A DNA stretch of 64,000 nt, from assembly GCF_040544485.1 (NCBI RefSeq), contig NZ_JBDZDV010000001.1, positions 372,001 through 436,000 on the forward strand. The letters run 5' to 3'. Positions 43,146-51,838 of the stretch are shown here, one piece after another. Source of the stretch: Lacicoccus halitifaciens. GTDB lineage: Bacteria > Bacillota > Bacilli > Staphylococcales > Salinicoccaceae. Numbering within the stretch: the first letter of the stretch is position 1; each line of letters begins with the position of its first letter. The position numbers and the translations under genes were made by a program. A model generated the notes under the pieces. The model was given only the letters and a program-made list of their open reading frames with translations, had not been told where the DNA came from and ran no database searches.

Positions 43146-43385
43146 ATGGATAAGGTATTTAAAACTTTAGGTTTCTGGACAGCGATGTTTACCATTCTGT
43201 TCTACGTGGGAGATATGATGATGATGTCTTTATTCTTCCTTGCACAGACAGGATTCTTCGTCCTACTCGGATATATGAAATTGACAGAGAGAATGTATAT
43301 GTATGTATTTGCAGCTTATCTTGTATTCTTCTTCGTTGGATTTACATACTACACGACATTTATTATGGAGCCGTCATTCGGCTAA
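43146..43385 (+). CDS. yqgY: DUF2626 membrane protein (YqgY-like)
   Basis: Protein of 79 residues with three hydrophobic helices and little else (TLGFWTAMFTILFYVGDM, FFLAQTGFFVLLGYM, FAAYLVFFFVGFTYY). It matches the DUF2626 family, which sits beside comG in Bacillus. Function unknown. Own promoter and terminator. AAAGGA precedes the ATG. Confidence 0.82.
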   Translation: MDKVFKTLGFWTAMFTILFYVGDMMMMSLFFLAQTGFFVLLGYMKLTERMYMYVFAAYLVFFFVGFTYYTTFIMEPSFG

Positions 43386-43388
43386 GAC

Positions 43389-43424
43389 AAAAAAGGTTCA
43401 AACCCGAGGGTTTGAACCTTTTTT
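43389..43424. terminator. Bidirectional terminator
   Basis: Seventeen-base-pair hairpin (arms 43389-43405 and 43408-43424) with A and T ends, between yqgY and the stop of yqgX. Confidence 0.9.
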
Positions 43425-43425
43425 A

Positions 43426-44055
43426 TTAATATATATACGGATTTGTCGCTTTTTCATGCTTCACCGATGTCTCCATGCCGTGACCCGGATACACCACCGT
43501 GTCGTCCTCCAGCCGGAAAAGTTTATCCTTGATCGAGCGCCTCAGCACATCAAAGCTGCCTTCAAGCAGGTCAGTCCTTCCGACACCGCCATTGAACAGT
43601 ACATCGCCTGAGAATATCTTCTGTTCATCCCTGAAATAAAAGCTCATGCTTCCGGGGGAATGTCCGGGCGTATGTAGTATCTCAAAGTTGAAGCTGCCGA
43701 TGGAATACGGCCCTTCACTCAAAATGACGGGGCTGATCTCACTCGCAATCGGCTCGATGCCCATGGAAGCGCGTTTTGCGGACATGTTGAGTTCAGGGTC
43801 CCTGATCCATTCCCTTTCCTCACTGCCCATATGGACGTCCACCCCGTACTTCTCATGGACTGCATCCAATGCGCCGATATGATCGTAGTGTGCGTGGGTC
43901 AGCAGGATGGCCGACACCGGCAGTCCAATCTCCTCCACAGCATTGAAAATCACCTCAGCCTCAGCTGCAGGGTCGATGATCAGCACTTCCTCTTCGTTTG
44001 ACAACACATAACAGTTCGTGCCGAGCATTCCCAACGATAAAGTTTTCACATTCAT
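43426..44055 (-). CDS. yqgX: MBL-fold hydrolase (YqgX, glyoxalase II-like)
   Basis: Protein of 209 residues with the metal motif THAHYDHIGAL, then HTPGHSPGSMSF, IFSGDVLF and PGHGMET, the full set of a two-metal hydrolase. Related to hydroxyacylglutathione hydrolase; in a bacillithiol user it may cleave S-lactoyl-bacillithiol. ATG at 44055 (MNVKTLSLG) with AGGGAG upstream; the frame opens 10 codons earlier. Confidence 0.88.
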   Translation of the reverse strand: MNVKTLSLGMLGTNCYVLSNEEEVLIIDPAAEAEVIFNAVEEIGLPVSAILLTHAHYDHIGALDAVHEKYGVDVHMGSEEREWIRDPELNMSAKRASMGIEPIASEISPVILSEGPYSIGSFNFEILHTPGHSPGSMSFYFRDEQKIFSGDVLFNGGVGRTDLLEGSFDVLRRSIKDKLFRLEDDTVVYPGHGMETSVKHEKATNPYIY

Positions 44056-44078
44056 ATAACCACTCCCTAAAATTCTTC

Positions 44079-44107
44079 TAGACATGGTACAATATTAATT
44101 ATACAAT
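44079..44107 (+). promoter_or_regulatory. Promoter of the DUF2759 gene
   Basis: TAGACA (44079-44084) and TACAAT (44102-44107) with 17-base spacing; each box differs from consensus at one position. Confidence 0.75.
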
Positions 44108-44147
44108 AACAATGAGCTTAAAGAGAAATATGGGGGGTTAAAATACT

Positions 44148-44387
44148 ATGCCTTTCTTAGACACAGGAGAGTTATTTGAAATTGGCGGCGTCACGATCCG
44201 CATCGGTCTGAATGCTTTCGCATTGCTGATGGTCATCGTCACTGCCTTTTCAATCTGGGGCATCGTCGGTGCACTTAGAGCAAGAAATATACTGGCTGTT
44301 GTATTCAGTATAGCCGCAACTTTGACATTCGGTTTCTTTACGGTGGCTACAATACTTACATACGGCTATCCGGAACTCGGAGTTTAA
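44148..44387 (+). CDS. DUF2759 small membrane protein
   Basis: Protein of 79 residues with two or more membrane helices (LNAFALLMVIVTAFSIWGIV and ILAVVFSIAATLTFGFFTV). It fits the DUF2759 family, found next to yqgX in Bacillus (YqgW). Function unknown. GGGGGG lies 10 bases before the ATG. Own promoter and terminator. Confidence 0.78.
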   Translation: MPFLDTGELFEIGGVTIRIGLNAFALLMVIVTAFSIWGIVGALRARNILAVVFSIAATLTFGFFTVATILTYGYPELGV

Positions 44388-44400
44388 ATTGTAAATCATT

Positions 44401-44429
44401 GAGATTAGGATATCCTAATCTCTTTTTTT
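44401..44429 (+). terminator. Terminator after the DUF2759 gene
   Basis: A perfect palindrome built on GAGATTAGGA and its complement at 44401-44422, followed by seven T residues. Confidence 0.85.
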
Positions 44430-44452
44430 ATATTATATAAGGAGTGACTTGA

Positions 44453-45181
44453 ATGAGATATGTATTCATTACGGGAACATCCAGAGGTCTTGGCAATGCT
44501 TTACTTGAGATGTTCCAGGAAGACAGGATCATCAGCATTTCACGCAGCGAAGTGGAGACGGACTACCCTTTACATAAGATTTTCCATATCGATTTCCTTG
44601 ATGAGGGCAGGCTGGAGCAGTCCGTGGACGAAATTTTCTCCTCCATTGATCCCGAGTCCGGCGATGAAATATTCCTGATCAATAATGCCGGAATCGTCGA
44701 CCCGGTGAAATCTGTCGCAAACATAGATGCTGAAAGCTTCCTGAATAATTATAAGGTCAATGTCCTGGCGCCTGCGCTCTTCATGAAAGGGTTCGTCAAC
44801 CATTTCAAAGACCATCAGGGTGCAAAGAGGATCCTCACAGTTTCAAGCGGTGCCGCACTGAATCCGATTGAAGGATGGGCCGCGTACTGCAGTTCGAAAG
44901 CAGCCGTGAACATGGTCAGTGACGTTTTGAGACTTGAAATGGACAGATTGAAATATCCGATTTTCAGTGCGACTTTCAGGCCCGGGGTCATCGATACGGA
45001 TATGCAGGAGGAAATCAGGGCTTCGGAAGAAGAAGATTTCCCTGACGTCGCCCGTTTTCAGAAGTATAAGGAAACCAATAAACTGTACAATAAAAAGACC
45101 GTCGCCTATGTGCTGAAACGTGTGATCACGTCGGATAACTTCGCCTTCAGCGAAAGCTTCAGCATCAGCGACTTTCTATAA
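44453..45181 (+). CDS. Short-chain dehydrogenase (benzil reductase type)
   Basis: Rossmann-fold oxidoreductase of 242 residues: cofactor loop TGTSRGLGNAL, LINNAGIVDP, catalytic Ser in TVSSGAA and Tyr/Lys in WAAYCSSKAAVN. The order and C-terminal FRPGVIDTDMQ resemble YueD-type benzil/sepiapterin reductases, which use NADPH. Physiological substrate unknown. AAGGAG precedes the ATG; a long terminator follows. Confidence 0.85.
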   Translation: MRYVFITGTSRGLGNALLEMFQEDRIISISRSEVETDYPLHKIFHIDFLDEGRLEQSVDEIFSSIDPESGDEIFLINNAGIVDPVKSVANIDAESFLNNYKVNVLAPALFMKGFVNHFKDHQGAKRILTVSSGAALNPIEGWAAYCSSKAAVNMVSDVLRLEMDRLKYPIFSATFRPGVIDTDMQEEIRASEEEDFPDVARFQKYKETNKLYNKKTVAYVLKRVITSDNFAFSESFSISDFL

Positions 45182-45185
45182 AGAT

Positions 45186-45235
45186 AAAGACTGCCCTCCG
45201 GTGATACATTCATCACCGGAGGGCAGTCTTTATTC
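45186..45235. terminator. Bidirectional terminator
   Basis: Twenty-base-pair perfect hairpin (arms 45186-45205 and 45212-45231, 6-base loop) between the SDR gene and glcK. Confidence 0.9.
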
Positions 45236-46193
45236 ATTTATGACCGGTATATTGCGCCACTATTTTTGCAGCGCCGTATATCCCCGCATCATTACCGAGT
45301 TCTGCAGGTACGATCTCAGTGCCTTCTGCTGCAGGGGGGAAGGCATATTCTTCAAAATAAGTCCGCACCCTGCCGAGCAGAAAATCTCCCGCCCGGCTCA
45401 GACCTCCGCCTATAATGATGTGCGAAGGGTTCGTCAGCGATGCGAGGCTGCTGATCCCGACCCCGAGATAGAATGACATTTTGTCCACAAGGAACAGGCT
45501 GAGCGGATCTCCGGCCTCCGCATTTTTAAAAACCGTGATGGCTTTCAGGCTGCCGTCCTCGATATGCGTCTTGAGTGCTGATGATTCAAAATCTCCGGAG
45601 TACTTCAAAGCAAGGTTTTTAAGCCCGATCGTTGAAGCCACGGATTCGAGGCAGCCGGTCCCGCCGCAGTTGCATTTGAAGTTCTCTCCCACTGCAACTT
45701 TCATATGGCCAATCTCCCCTGCACTGCCGTGTGCACCATGCACCAGGTGATGGCCTGCGATGATGCCGCCCCCCACCCCGGTGCCGAGTGTAAGCATGAC
45801 GACGTCGCCATGGCCTTTTCCTGCCCCGAAAGCCTGCTCGCCGAGGGCTGCGAGGTTTGCATCATTATCCACCACGGCAGGGATGCCGCTGAAGCGTTCA
45901 AACTCCTGCCTGATATTTTTATGCGTCCGCCAGTTCAGGTTGATCGCACCATTCACAATGCCCGTACTGAAATCCACGGGGCCCGGCACACCGATGCCGA
46001 TACCCCGGCAGTCGCCGTAACCCAGCCCCGATTCCTCAAGTTTTTGTTTGAAGGACATATGGACCGCTTCGAGTATGCCACTCCCCTCACGGCTCGTATC
46101 CGTCGGAATCTGCCATTTTTCAACCTGTTTCAGGGAGGCATCGAATATGCCGAGCTTGCATGTCGTCCCGCCTATATCTGCTGCTAAAATCAT
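45234..46193 (-). CDS. glcK: ROK family glucokinase
   Basis: Protein of 319 residues. ATP-binding AADIGGTTCKLGIFD, DNDANLAALGE, the glucose region GHMKVAVG and the ROK zinc motif CNCGGTGCLESV are intact. It phosphorylates free glucose. The start overlaps yqgQ by 4 bases. Last gene of yqgN-gluP-yqgQ-glcK. Confidence 0.95.
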   Translation of the reverse strand: MILAADIGGTTCKLGIFDASLKQVEKWQIPTDTSREGSGILEAVHMSFKQKLEESGLGYGDCRGIGIGVPGPVDFSTGIVNGAINLNWRTHKNIRQEFERFSGIPAVVDNDANLAALGEQAFGAGKGHGDVVMLTLGTGVGGGIIAGHHLVHGAHGSAGEIGHMKVAVGENFKCNCGGTGCLESVASTIGLKNLALKYSGDFESSALKTHIEDGSLKAITVFKNAEAGDPLSLFLVDKMSFYLGVGISSLASLTNPSHIIIGGGLSRAGDFLLGRVRTYFEEYAFPPAAEGTEIVPAELGNDAGIYGAAKIVAQYTGHK

Positions 46194-46390
46194 TTTTCTT
46201 CAGCCATCCTTCCATTGATGATCAAAATGGAATTCAAATACTCTTCCTTCGTTATCAGCCCGTTTCTGTGAAGCTCCTGGATCTCCATCTTCATCAGCAT
46301 CAGCCTGTTGACCATGTCCCGATCGTAAACATAGATTCCAAAACGCAACAGTATGTCATTTATATATGTCAGATCATTCTTCAATTCCAT
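46190..46390 (-). CDS. yqgQ: YqgQ family protein (DUF910)
   Basis: Protein of 66 residues, three-helix bundle family DUF910; LLRFGIYVYDRDMVNRLMLM and YLNSILIINGRM are its signature. Function unknown; it almost always precedes glcK in bacilli and staphylococci. It overlaps gluP by 17 bases and glcK by 4, so expression is coupled. Confidence 0.92.
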   Translation of the reverse strand: MELKNDLTYINDILLRFGIYVYDRDMVNRLMLMKMEIQELHRNGLITKEEYLNSILIINGRMAEEK

Positions 46391-47795
46391 TTAGCTCCTC
46401 AATGATCAGCTGCAGTTCGGGGTCGCTTACGTCATCCAGCTGGCTTGCCACGGCCTGCATTTCCTCGAACTGGCGATATTTGCGCAGCTCCATCAAACGG
46501 TGTTTGGCGACCACTTCGCTCTCCGGTGCAATTTCGTAGCTCAAATCATAGTATTCCCGGGCCCTCTCATCTTCCCCTGCACGTTCATACAGCGAAGCGA
46601 GGGCGAAGTAAGTGACTCCGGTCCCGTCACCATCGGCAAAAGTCCGGTTCACGATGGCGAGCGCTTCTTCGTACTCTCCATCTCCAATCGCTTCGAGCGC
46701 TGCCGTGTCCATCGGCTGTTCCCCGTCCCCGCTGTTGACGATGAAAAAAAGCGGAACCACAACCATCACAATGACCGCTGCGGCTGCCCCGAGATACCAT
46801 TTCATCTGCAGCCTGTACGGATTATAGAGCACCCCGAGCAGCAGCCCGGAGATGAGGCCCCCGAGATGCGCATAATGATTGACGTTGCTGAATAATGAAG
46901 AGAGCACCGCGATGGCGACCAATGCCAGTGCAACTTGAGAGAGCAGTTTATAGCCCAGGCTTTTATTGAGCAGGAGATGCACCACAATCACCCCGAGGAG
47001 CCCGTATACTGCCCCGCTGGCACCGAGAGAGACGGCATCAGTGAGGAACATCAGGGAAAACAGGCTGGCAAGTGTACCCGTCAATACGTATGTAAGAAGC
47101 ATACGCCACTTACCGTATAATGATTCCACAAACTTACCGAGTACGAATAATGCCGTGATATTAAAAAGGAAATGCTCTACGCCGCTGTGCATGAATGTGC
47201 TGGTCAGCAGGCGGTGGTAATCGCCGCCCGCTACGGCAGGATGGCTCACAGCCAGCCGGTCCACCATCTCCAATGAGCCCAGTATATTGATGTAAAAGGC
47301 ATTGATCAGGAAGAGCACTGCATTGATGGCAATCAGAAGATAAGTCATCGGCGTATACTTGGTCAAGTGCGATTCCAAAGGATGGGCGGACATCACTTTC
47401 CTGGCATAGTGATTTTCCGTCTTTTTGGTTTTCTGATGCATCTCGAGCCTGTAGAAAGGATGGTTGATCAGGCTGCTGTAGCTGGTCATGCCTCTGTGGG
47501 TGATTTTGACCCCGTCATCCTTGATCTTCTCCTTGAAGGGTTCAGGCCCTTCATAATACACCTTGAAGCTCTTGACATTGTATCCGGCAAGCCTTGAGAA
47601 CTCCATATGCCGGTTCACTATATTCTCTGTCAGCAATTGCCGCCTCTCCGCCGAAAGCGTCCCGTCATTGATGAGCATCATCGTCCGGGTGCCTTCATCC
47701 TTCAGCCAGATGATATTGTTGTAATCATCATGGTTGAAGAACGAGTAGTTTGTAAAACGGATGACTTCATAGGCGGTTTTCCATATTTCAGCCAT
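46374..47795 (-). CDS. gluP: Rhomboid family intramembrane protease GluP
   Basis: Protein of 473 residues: N-terminal cytosolic domain (1-150), six or seven membrane helices, and C-terminal TPR-like repeats (about 380-470). The catalytic serine is in GASGAVYGLLG and the histidine in NHYAHLGGLISG; TFMHSGVEHFLFN is the conserved loop. In Bacillus the homologue (YqgP) cleaves membrane substrates such as a magnesium transporter. ATG 3 bases after the yqgN stop. Confidence 0.93.
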   Translation of the reverse strand: MAEIWKTAYEVIRFTNYSFFNHDDYNNIIWLKDEGTRTMMLINDGTLSAERRQLLTENIVNRHMEFSRLAGYNVKSFKVYYEGPEPFKEKIKDDGVKITHRGMTSYSSLINHPFYRLEMHQKTKKTENHYARKVMSAHPLESHLTKYTPMTYLLIAINAVLFLINAFYINILGSLEMVDRLAVSHPAVAGGDYHRLLTSTFMHSGVEHFLFNITALFVLGKFVESLYGKWRMLLTYVLTGTLASLFSLMFLTDAVSLGASGAVYGLLGVIVVHLLLNKSLGYKLLSQVALALVAIAVLSSLFSNVNHYAHLGGLISGLLLGVLYNPYRLQMKWYLGAAAAVIVMVVVPLFFIVNSGDGEQPMDTAALEAIGDGEYEEALAIVNRTFADGDGTGVTYFALASLYERAGEDERAREYYDLSYEIAPESEVVAKHRLMELRKYRQFEEMQAVASQLDDVSDPELQLIIEELNGIEE

Positions 47796-47798
47796 TCA

Positions 47799-48356
47799 TC
47801 AACGACCCGCTTCGGCATTCAGTTTTCTTTCGGGCGTGATGATGAAGTCCACCGGGATGTCATGCGCTTCCTTCTCTACTTCACCGAACTGCTCTTCGAA
47901 GATGACCGAAACTTTATGCCCTTTGAAATCTTTCAGGAATTTATCATAAAACCCGCCGCCGTATCCGATGCGGTAGCCTTCTTCATCAAATACGAGGCCC
48001 GGCACGACGACCAGGTCGAAGTCATTGTATGGGGTCGTCACCGGTGGTATCCTGATACCTTTTTCATCTTTTTTGACTTCATCCATGGTGGTGAACGGAT
48101 AGAAATTCATGACTTTTTCCTTGTAGTCGCAGACGGGGTTATAAACCTCTATGCCATCATCAAGCAGGCTCAGGATGATGTTGTCGGTATCCATCTCATG
48201 AGGCATTGACAGCACTATCCCCACTGATTTGAAGTCATTTCCTTTGATATAGTCGAGCAGCTCGGATTTCAACACGTTTTCCTGCTGCTGCTTATATTCC
48301 TCATCGAGATTGGACAGGCGCTCGATCATCTGTTTCCTTGATTCTTTTTTAGACAT
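47799..48356 (-). CDS. yqgN: 5-formyltetrahydrofolate cyclo-ligase
   Basis: Protein of 185 residues. The family motif GYRIGYGGGFYDKFL near the C-terminus and LVVPGLVFDEEG are present. It turns 5-formyl-THF to 5,10-methenyl-THF with ATP. First gene of the operon with gluP, yqgQ and glcK. GTGGGG precedes the ATG. Confidence 0.92.
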   Translation of the reverse strand: MSKKESRKQMIERLSNLDEEYKQQQENVLKSELLDYIKGNDFKSVGIVLSMPHEMDTDNIILSLLDDGIEVYNPVCDYKEKVMNFYPFTTMDEVKKDEKGIRIPPVTTPYNDFDLVVVPGLVFDEEGYRIGYGGGFYDKFLKDFKGHKVSVIFEEQFGEVEKEAHDIPVDFIITPERKLNAEAGR

Positions 48357-48387
48357 TCATAATCCCCACTTTCTTTAATATGACTCA

Positions 48388-48415
48388 ATTATAAATATAT
48401 ACAACTTAAAAACAA
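48388..48415 (-). promoter_or_regulatory. yqgN promoter
   Basis: TTGTTT (48410-48415) and TATAAT (48388-48393) on the minus strand with 16-base spacing, 31 bases before the yqgN ATG. Confidence 0.5.
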
Positions 48416-48418
48416 AAT

Positions 48419-48442
48419 AAAAGTATCCTTAAGGATACTTTT
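48419..48442 (-). terminator. Terminator after phoU
   Basis: Ten-base-pair hairpin (AAAAGTATCC and its complement) with a 4-base loop, ending in U-rich sequence on the minus strand, 9 bases after the phoU stop. It closes the pst operon. Confidence 0.8.
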
Positions 48443-48450
48443 ATAAATGA

Positions 48451-49095
48451 TTAATCCAGTTTTTCGATCTTTTCACCGGTCAGAACAAAATAAACATGTT
48501 CGGCGATATTCTTGACATGATCACCGATTCTCTCCAGATATTTCGCACAAAGCTGGCTCTGTCCGGTGATGAACAAATCCGTCTCCTCGAATATATCGGA
48601 AGTGGTGACGTGGACGAACAGGCTGTCGATATCCTTATCCCGTTCATAAACTTCCTCACACAGCGAAGCATCCTGCTCCTGATAAGCCGTGTAGACGTCC
48701 TTCAGCATCAGGGAAGCCAGCTGCTCCATCGTGCTCAGGCGTAGCAGCAGCTTTTCATTCGTGATTTTCACGCGTTTCCTCACTTCGCCGAGGTTGCTGA
48801 TGTTGTCACTGATCCGCTCAAGGTCGTAGGCGATCTTGATGCTTGAGATGATGATGCGTGTATCCGTTGCGACGGGTGCCTGTGTCGTGATCAGTGTAAC
48901 GGCATGTGAGTTGATGTTATATTCCAGCCTGTTGACTTCCTTATCGCCCGCCACCAGTTCCCTTGCCGGGGTGATGTCCTCCCTGCTGAGCAGGCCTGTC
49001 GCCCCCTGCAGACGCTCATAGCATATATGGCCGAGGTCTATCACTTCATTGACCAGGGACTGGAGGTCGTTTGTATATTTTTCCCTGTAGGACAT
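48451..49095 (-). CDS. phoU: Phosphate signalling protein PhoU
   Basis: Protein of 214 residues with two copies of the three-helix PhoU domain. It links the Pst transporter to the PhoR kinase. ATG at 49095 (MSYREKYTNDL) begins one base after the pstB stop; GGG is upstream. The longer open frame runs inside pstB and is not supported. Motif REDIT and AYDLERISDNI are as in the family. Confidence 0.93.
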   Translation of the reverse strand: MSYREKYTNDLQSLVNEVIDLGHICYERLQGATGLLSREDITPARELVAGDKEVNRLEYNINSHAVTLITTQAPVATDTRIIISSIKIAYDLERISDNISNLGEVRKRVKITNEKLLLRLSTMEQLASLMLKDVYTAYQEQDASLCEEVYERDKDIDSLFVHVTTSDIFEETDLFITGQSQLCAKYLERIGDHVKNIAEHVYFVLTGEKIEKLD

Positions 49096-49096
49096 A

Positions 49097-49948
49097 TTAC
49101 CCGAATCTTCCGGAAACGTAATCTTCAGTTCTCTGATCCCTCGGGTTTTCAAAGATGACTTTTGTGTCATCGTGTTCAACCACGTAGCCCTGATAGAAGA
49201 AAGCCGTCGTATCGGATACCCTCGCCGCCTGCTGCATATTGTGTGTGACCACGATGATGCTGTAGTTCTTCTTCAGCTCATGCATGAGGTCTTCGACTTT
49301 CGTCGTTGAAATCGGGTCGAGTGCACTGGTCGGTTCATCCATCAGGATGACATCCGGTTCAGTGGCAAGCGCCCTTGCGATGCATATGCGCTGCTGCTGC
49401 CCGCCTGATAAGCCGTACGCATTTTCATTCAGGCGGTCTTTGACCTCGTCCCATATTGCCGCATCACGCAGGCTTTTCTCAACCACTTCATCAAGTATCT
49501 TCTTTTTACGAATCCCGTGTACACGCGGACCGTATGCGACATTATCATAGATCGACTTCGGGAACGGGTTCGGCTTCTGGAAGACCATGCCGACTTTCGT
49601 CCTCAATTCTTCAACGGTCATTTTACGGTTGAAGATATCCTGGTCACGGTAAAGTATCTCACCTTCGGTTCTGACGATCGGCACAAGTTCGACCATGCGG
49701 TTCAACGCTTTGACGAATGTCGACTTGCCGCAGCCCGACGGGCCGATGATCGCAGACACTTCATTTTGGTTGAACCTGAGATTGATGTCCTGCAGAGCGT
49801 GGTTATCGCCGTACCATAAGTTGAAGTTATTCGTCTTGAAAACAGGCTTCCGCTCGGCACTTTCCTGTGTCCCCGTATGCGCCCTGTCCTCCAGCACAGC
49901 TGTGCCTGCATTTTTTGTGATAGTGTTTGCTTCCATTATATTTACCAT
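49097..49948 (-). CDS. pstB: Phosphate ABC transporter ATP-binding protein PstB
   Basis: ABC ATPase of 283 residues. Walker A GPSGCGKSTFVKALNRM, Q-loop VFQKPNPFP, signature YGLSGGQQQRICIARALA, Walker B VILMDEPTSALDP and switch His in VVTHNM are intact. An N-terminal extension of about 35 residues, rich in Ala, Thr and Glu, precedes the ABC domain. GGAGGG stands about 8 bases before the ATG. Confidence 0.97.
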   Translation of the reverse strand: MVNIMEANTITKNAGTAVLEDRAHTGTQESAERKPVFKTNNFNLWYGDNHALQDINLRFNQNEVSAIIGPSGCGKSTFVKALNRMVELVPIVRTEGEILYRDQDIFNRKMTVEELRTKVGMVFQKPNPFPKSIYDNVAYGPRVHGIRKKKILDEVVEKSLRDAAIWDEVKDRLNENAYGLSGGQQQRICIARALATEPDVILMDEPTSALDPISTTKVEDLMHELKKNYSIIVVTHNMQQAARVSDTTAFFYQGYVVEHDDTKVIFENPRDQRTEDYVSGRFG

Positions 49949-49964
49949 TTATGTTCCCTCCAAA

Positions 49965-50843
49965 TTAATAACGTCTTGAAAATTTATTGCGGATGAAAAT
50001 TGCGACCGAGTTCATCAAAATCAGTATCGCAAGCAGCACTATGATTCCCGCTGCCGCCAAATACTGGAATTCTTCCTGCGGCATCTTGATCCATGCATAA
50101 ATCTGCATCGGCATCGCCTGGAAGGAATCCAGGAAACCGTCAGGCGTCACGAGCAGTGTCGTCGGTACACCGATGACGACGAGTGGTGCCGTTTCGCCGA
50201 TTGCACGTGATATTGCCAGTATGATACCCGTGATGATGCCGGGGATTGCCGCCGGCAGGATGATCCTTGATACCGTCTGCCATTTTGTCGCACCCATGCC
50301 GATGGATGCTTCACGTACAGTTGAAGGCACTGACCGGATCGCCTCCTGTGATGAGACGACGATGACCGGGAGGATCATCAATGCGAGTGTAAGCCCTGCA
50401 GCGAGCACCGAGTTCCCCATCGCCATTGCACGGACGAAAATCGCAAGCCCGAGGAGGCCGAACACCACTGAAGGCACCCCTGCGAGGTTCGAAATGTTGA
50501 TCTTGATGAAATCCGTCACTTTATTTTTCGGTGCATATTCTTCAAGATAGAGTGCAGTCGCCACAGACAGGAAAATCGCAACGGGCACGGTCACGAACAT
50601 CAGCCAGAGTGAACCGATGATCGCCCCGTAGAATCCGGCTGATTCAACCCTGGAAGAACTGAAATTCGTCAGGAAATCCATGTTCAGATAGCCGACGGCA
50701 TCCATCAGTGTATCCACGATGAGTGTCACGAGTACAATCAAGCCGACCATGGTGCAGAGGAAGAATATCCACTTCATGGCATTGTTCAGCGTCAGTCGGC
50801 CGGAACGTTTTTTCGCGATTACATTTTTATCGATGAGCTGCAT
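49965..50843 (-). CDS. pstA: Phosphate ABC transporter permease PstA
   Basis: Membrane protein of 292 residues with six helices and the permease EAA-like loop (STVREASIGMGATKWQTVSRI, seen as REASIGMGATKWQT). Starts right after the pstC stop with GGGAGG upstream, so translation is coupled. Confidence 0.95.
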   Translation of the reverse strand: MQLIDKNVIAKKRSGRLTLNNAMKWIFFLCTMVGLIVLVTLIVDTLMDAVGYLNMDFLTNFSSSRVESAGFYGAIIGSLWLMFVTVPVAIFLSVATALYLEEYAPKNKVTDFIKINISNLAGVPSVVFGLLGLAIFVRAMAMGNSVLAAGLTLALMILPVIVVSSQEAIRSVPSTVREASIGMGATKWQTVSRIILPAAIPGIITGIILAISRAIGETAPLVVIGVPTTLLVTPDGFLDSFQAMPMQIYAWIKMPQEEFQYLAAAGIIVLLAILILMNSVAIFIRNKFSRRY

Positions 50844-51767
50844 TTAATATTCCTCCCTGTACCGCTTCGTTATCCACTGCGAAATGATGTTCATTGTGAA
50901 TGTCATTACGAATAATGTCATTCCCACTGCAAATAAGCTGAAATAAAGAGATGATCCGTATGCCGCATCACCTGAAGTGATCTGCACTATGAAGCCGGTC
51001 ATCGTCTGGAGTGATGATGTAATGTCAAGACTTGCATTCGGGGTACTTCCCGCTGCGATGGAGACGATCATCGTCTCACCGATCGCCCTTGAAACTGCAA
51101 GGACGATAGAGGCGATGATGCCCGATACAGCGGCAGGCAAAACGATTTTGAACGTCGTTTCAAGCCTTGTCGCACCCATGCCGAGTGAACCTTCACGCAT
51201 TGAGTTTGGTACGGAGCTCATGGCGTCCTCACTCAGGCTCGCAATCATCGGGATGATCATGATGCCTACGACAAGGCCCGCACTGATGGCATTGTATAAT
51301 GAAATCTCAGGCCAGATCGACTGAAGTACAGGCGTCACGAAGTTGATCGCAAAGAAACCGTACACCACTGTCGGAATACCCGCCAGCACTTCGAGGATCG
51401 GTTTTATGATCTTTCTGACGCGCTCTGTCGCATATTCGCTCAGGTAGATCGCCGCGCCGAGGCCGACAGGCACCGCAAAAACCGTTGCGATGGCGACCAC
51501 TTTCATGGTGCCCATCACCAGCGCCCAGATTCCGAACTCAGGCTCTGCCCCGTACGGGCTCCAGTTGGCGGATGTGATGAATGTCATGAATGATTCTCTG
51601 CTGAAAAATTCCAGTGACTGGGAGATCAGCGTGTAAAGGATGCCGATGGTCGCTAAAATGGATACAGATGTAATAAGGAATAGTATGACAGGAATCGATT
51701 TTTCAACGACCGCACCTTTATTGGATTTATTTTTTTGAATCATTTCTTGTATATTATAATTACTCAT
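50844..51767 (-). CDS. pstC: Phosphate ABC transporter permease PstC
   Basis: Membrane protein of 307 residues with six helices and the ABC-contact loop REGSLGMGATRLETTFK. ATG at 51767 (MSNYNIQEMI) has GTGAGG 7 bases before it; a start 4 codons earlier is unlikely. Follows pstS after a 71-base gap that holds a hairpin terminator. Confidence 0.95.
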   Translation of the reverse strand: MSNYNIQEMIQKNKSNKGAVVEKSIPVILFLITSVSILATIGILYTLISQSLEFFSRESFMTFITSANWSPYGAEPEFGIWALVMGTMKVVAIATVFAVPVGLGAAIYLSEYATERVRKIIKPILEVLAGIPTVVYGFFAINFVTPVLQSIWPEISLYNAISAGLVVGIMIIPMIASLSEDAMSSVPNSMREGSLGMGATRLETTFKIVLPAAVSGIIASIVLAVSRAIGETMIVSIAAGSTPNASLDITSSLQTMTGFIVQITSGDAAYGSSLYFSLFAVGMTLFVMTFTMNIISQWITKRYREEY

Positions 51768-51787
51768 GATTTGCCTCACTTTCAGTC

Positions 51788-51815
51788 AAAAAGGACGGGC
51801 AAAGGTCTCCCGTCC
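51788..51815 (-). terminator. Intra-operon terminator between pstS and pstC
   Basis: Seven-base-pair GC hairpin (GGACGGG / CCCGTCC, arms 51793-51799 and 51809-51815) followed by five U residues on the minus strand. It probably limits readthrough, giving more PstS than permease. Confidence 0.75.
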
Positions 51816-51838
51816 GATAGTATGATACTGGTTTCTGA

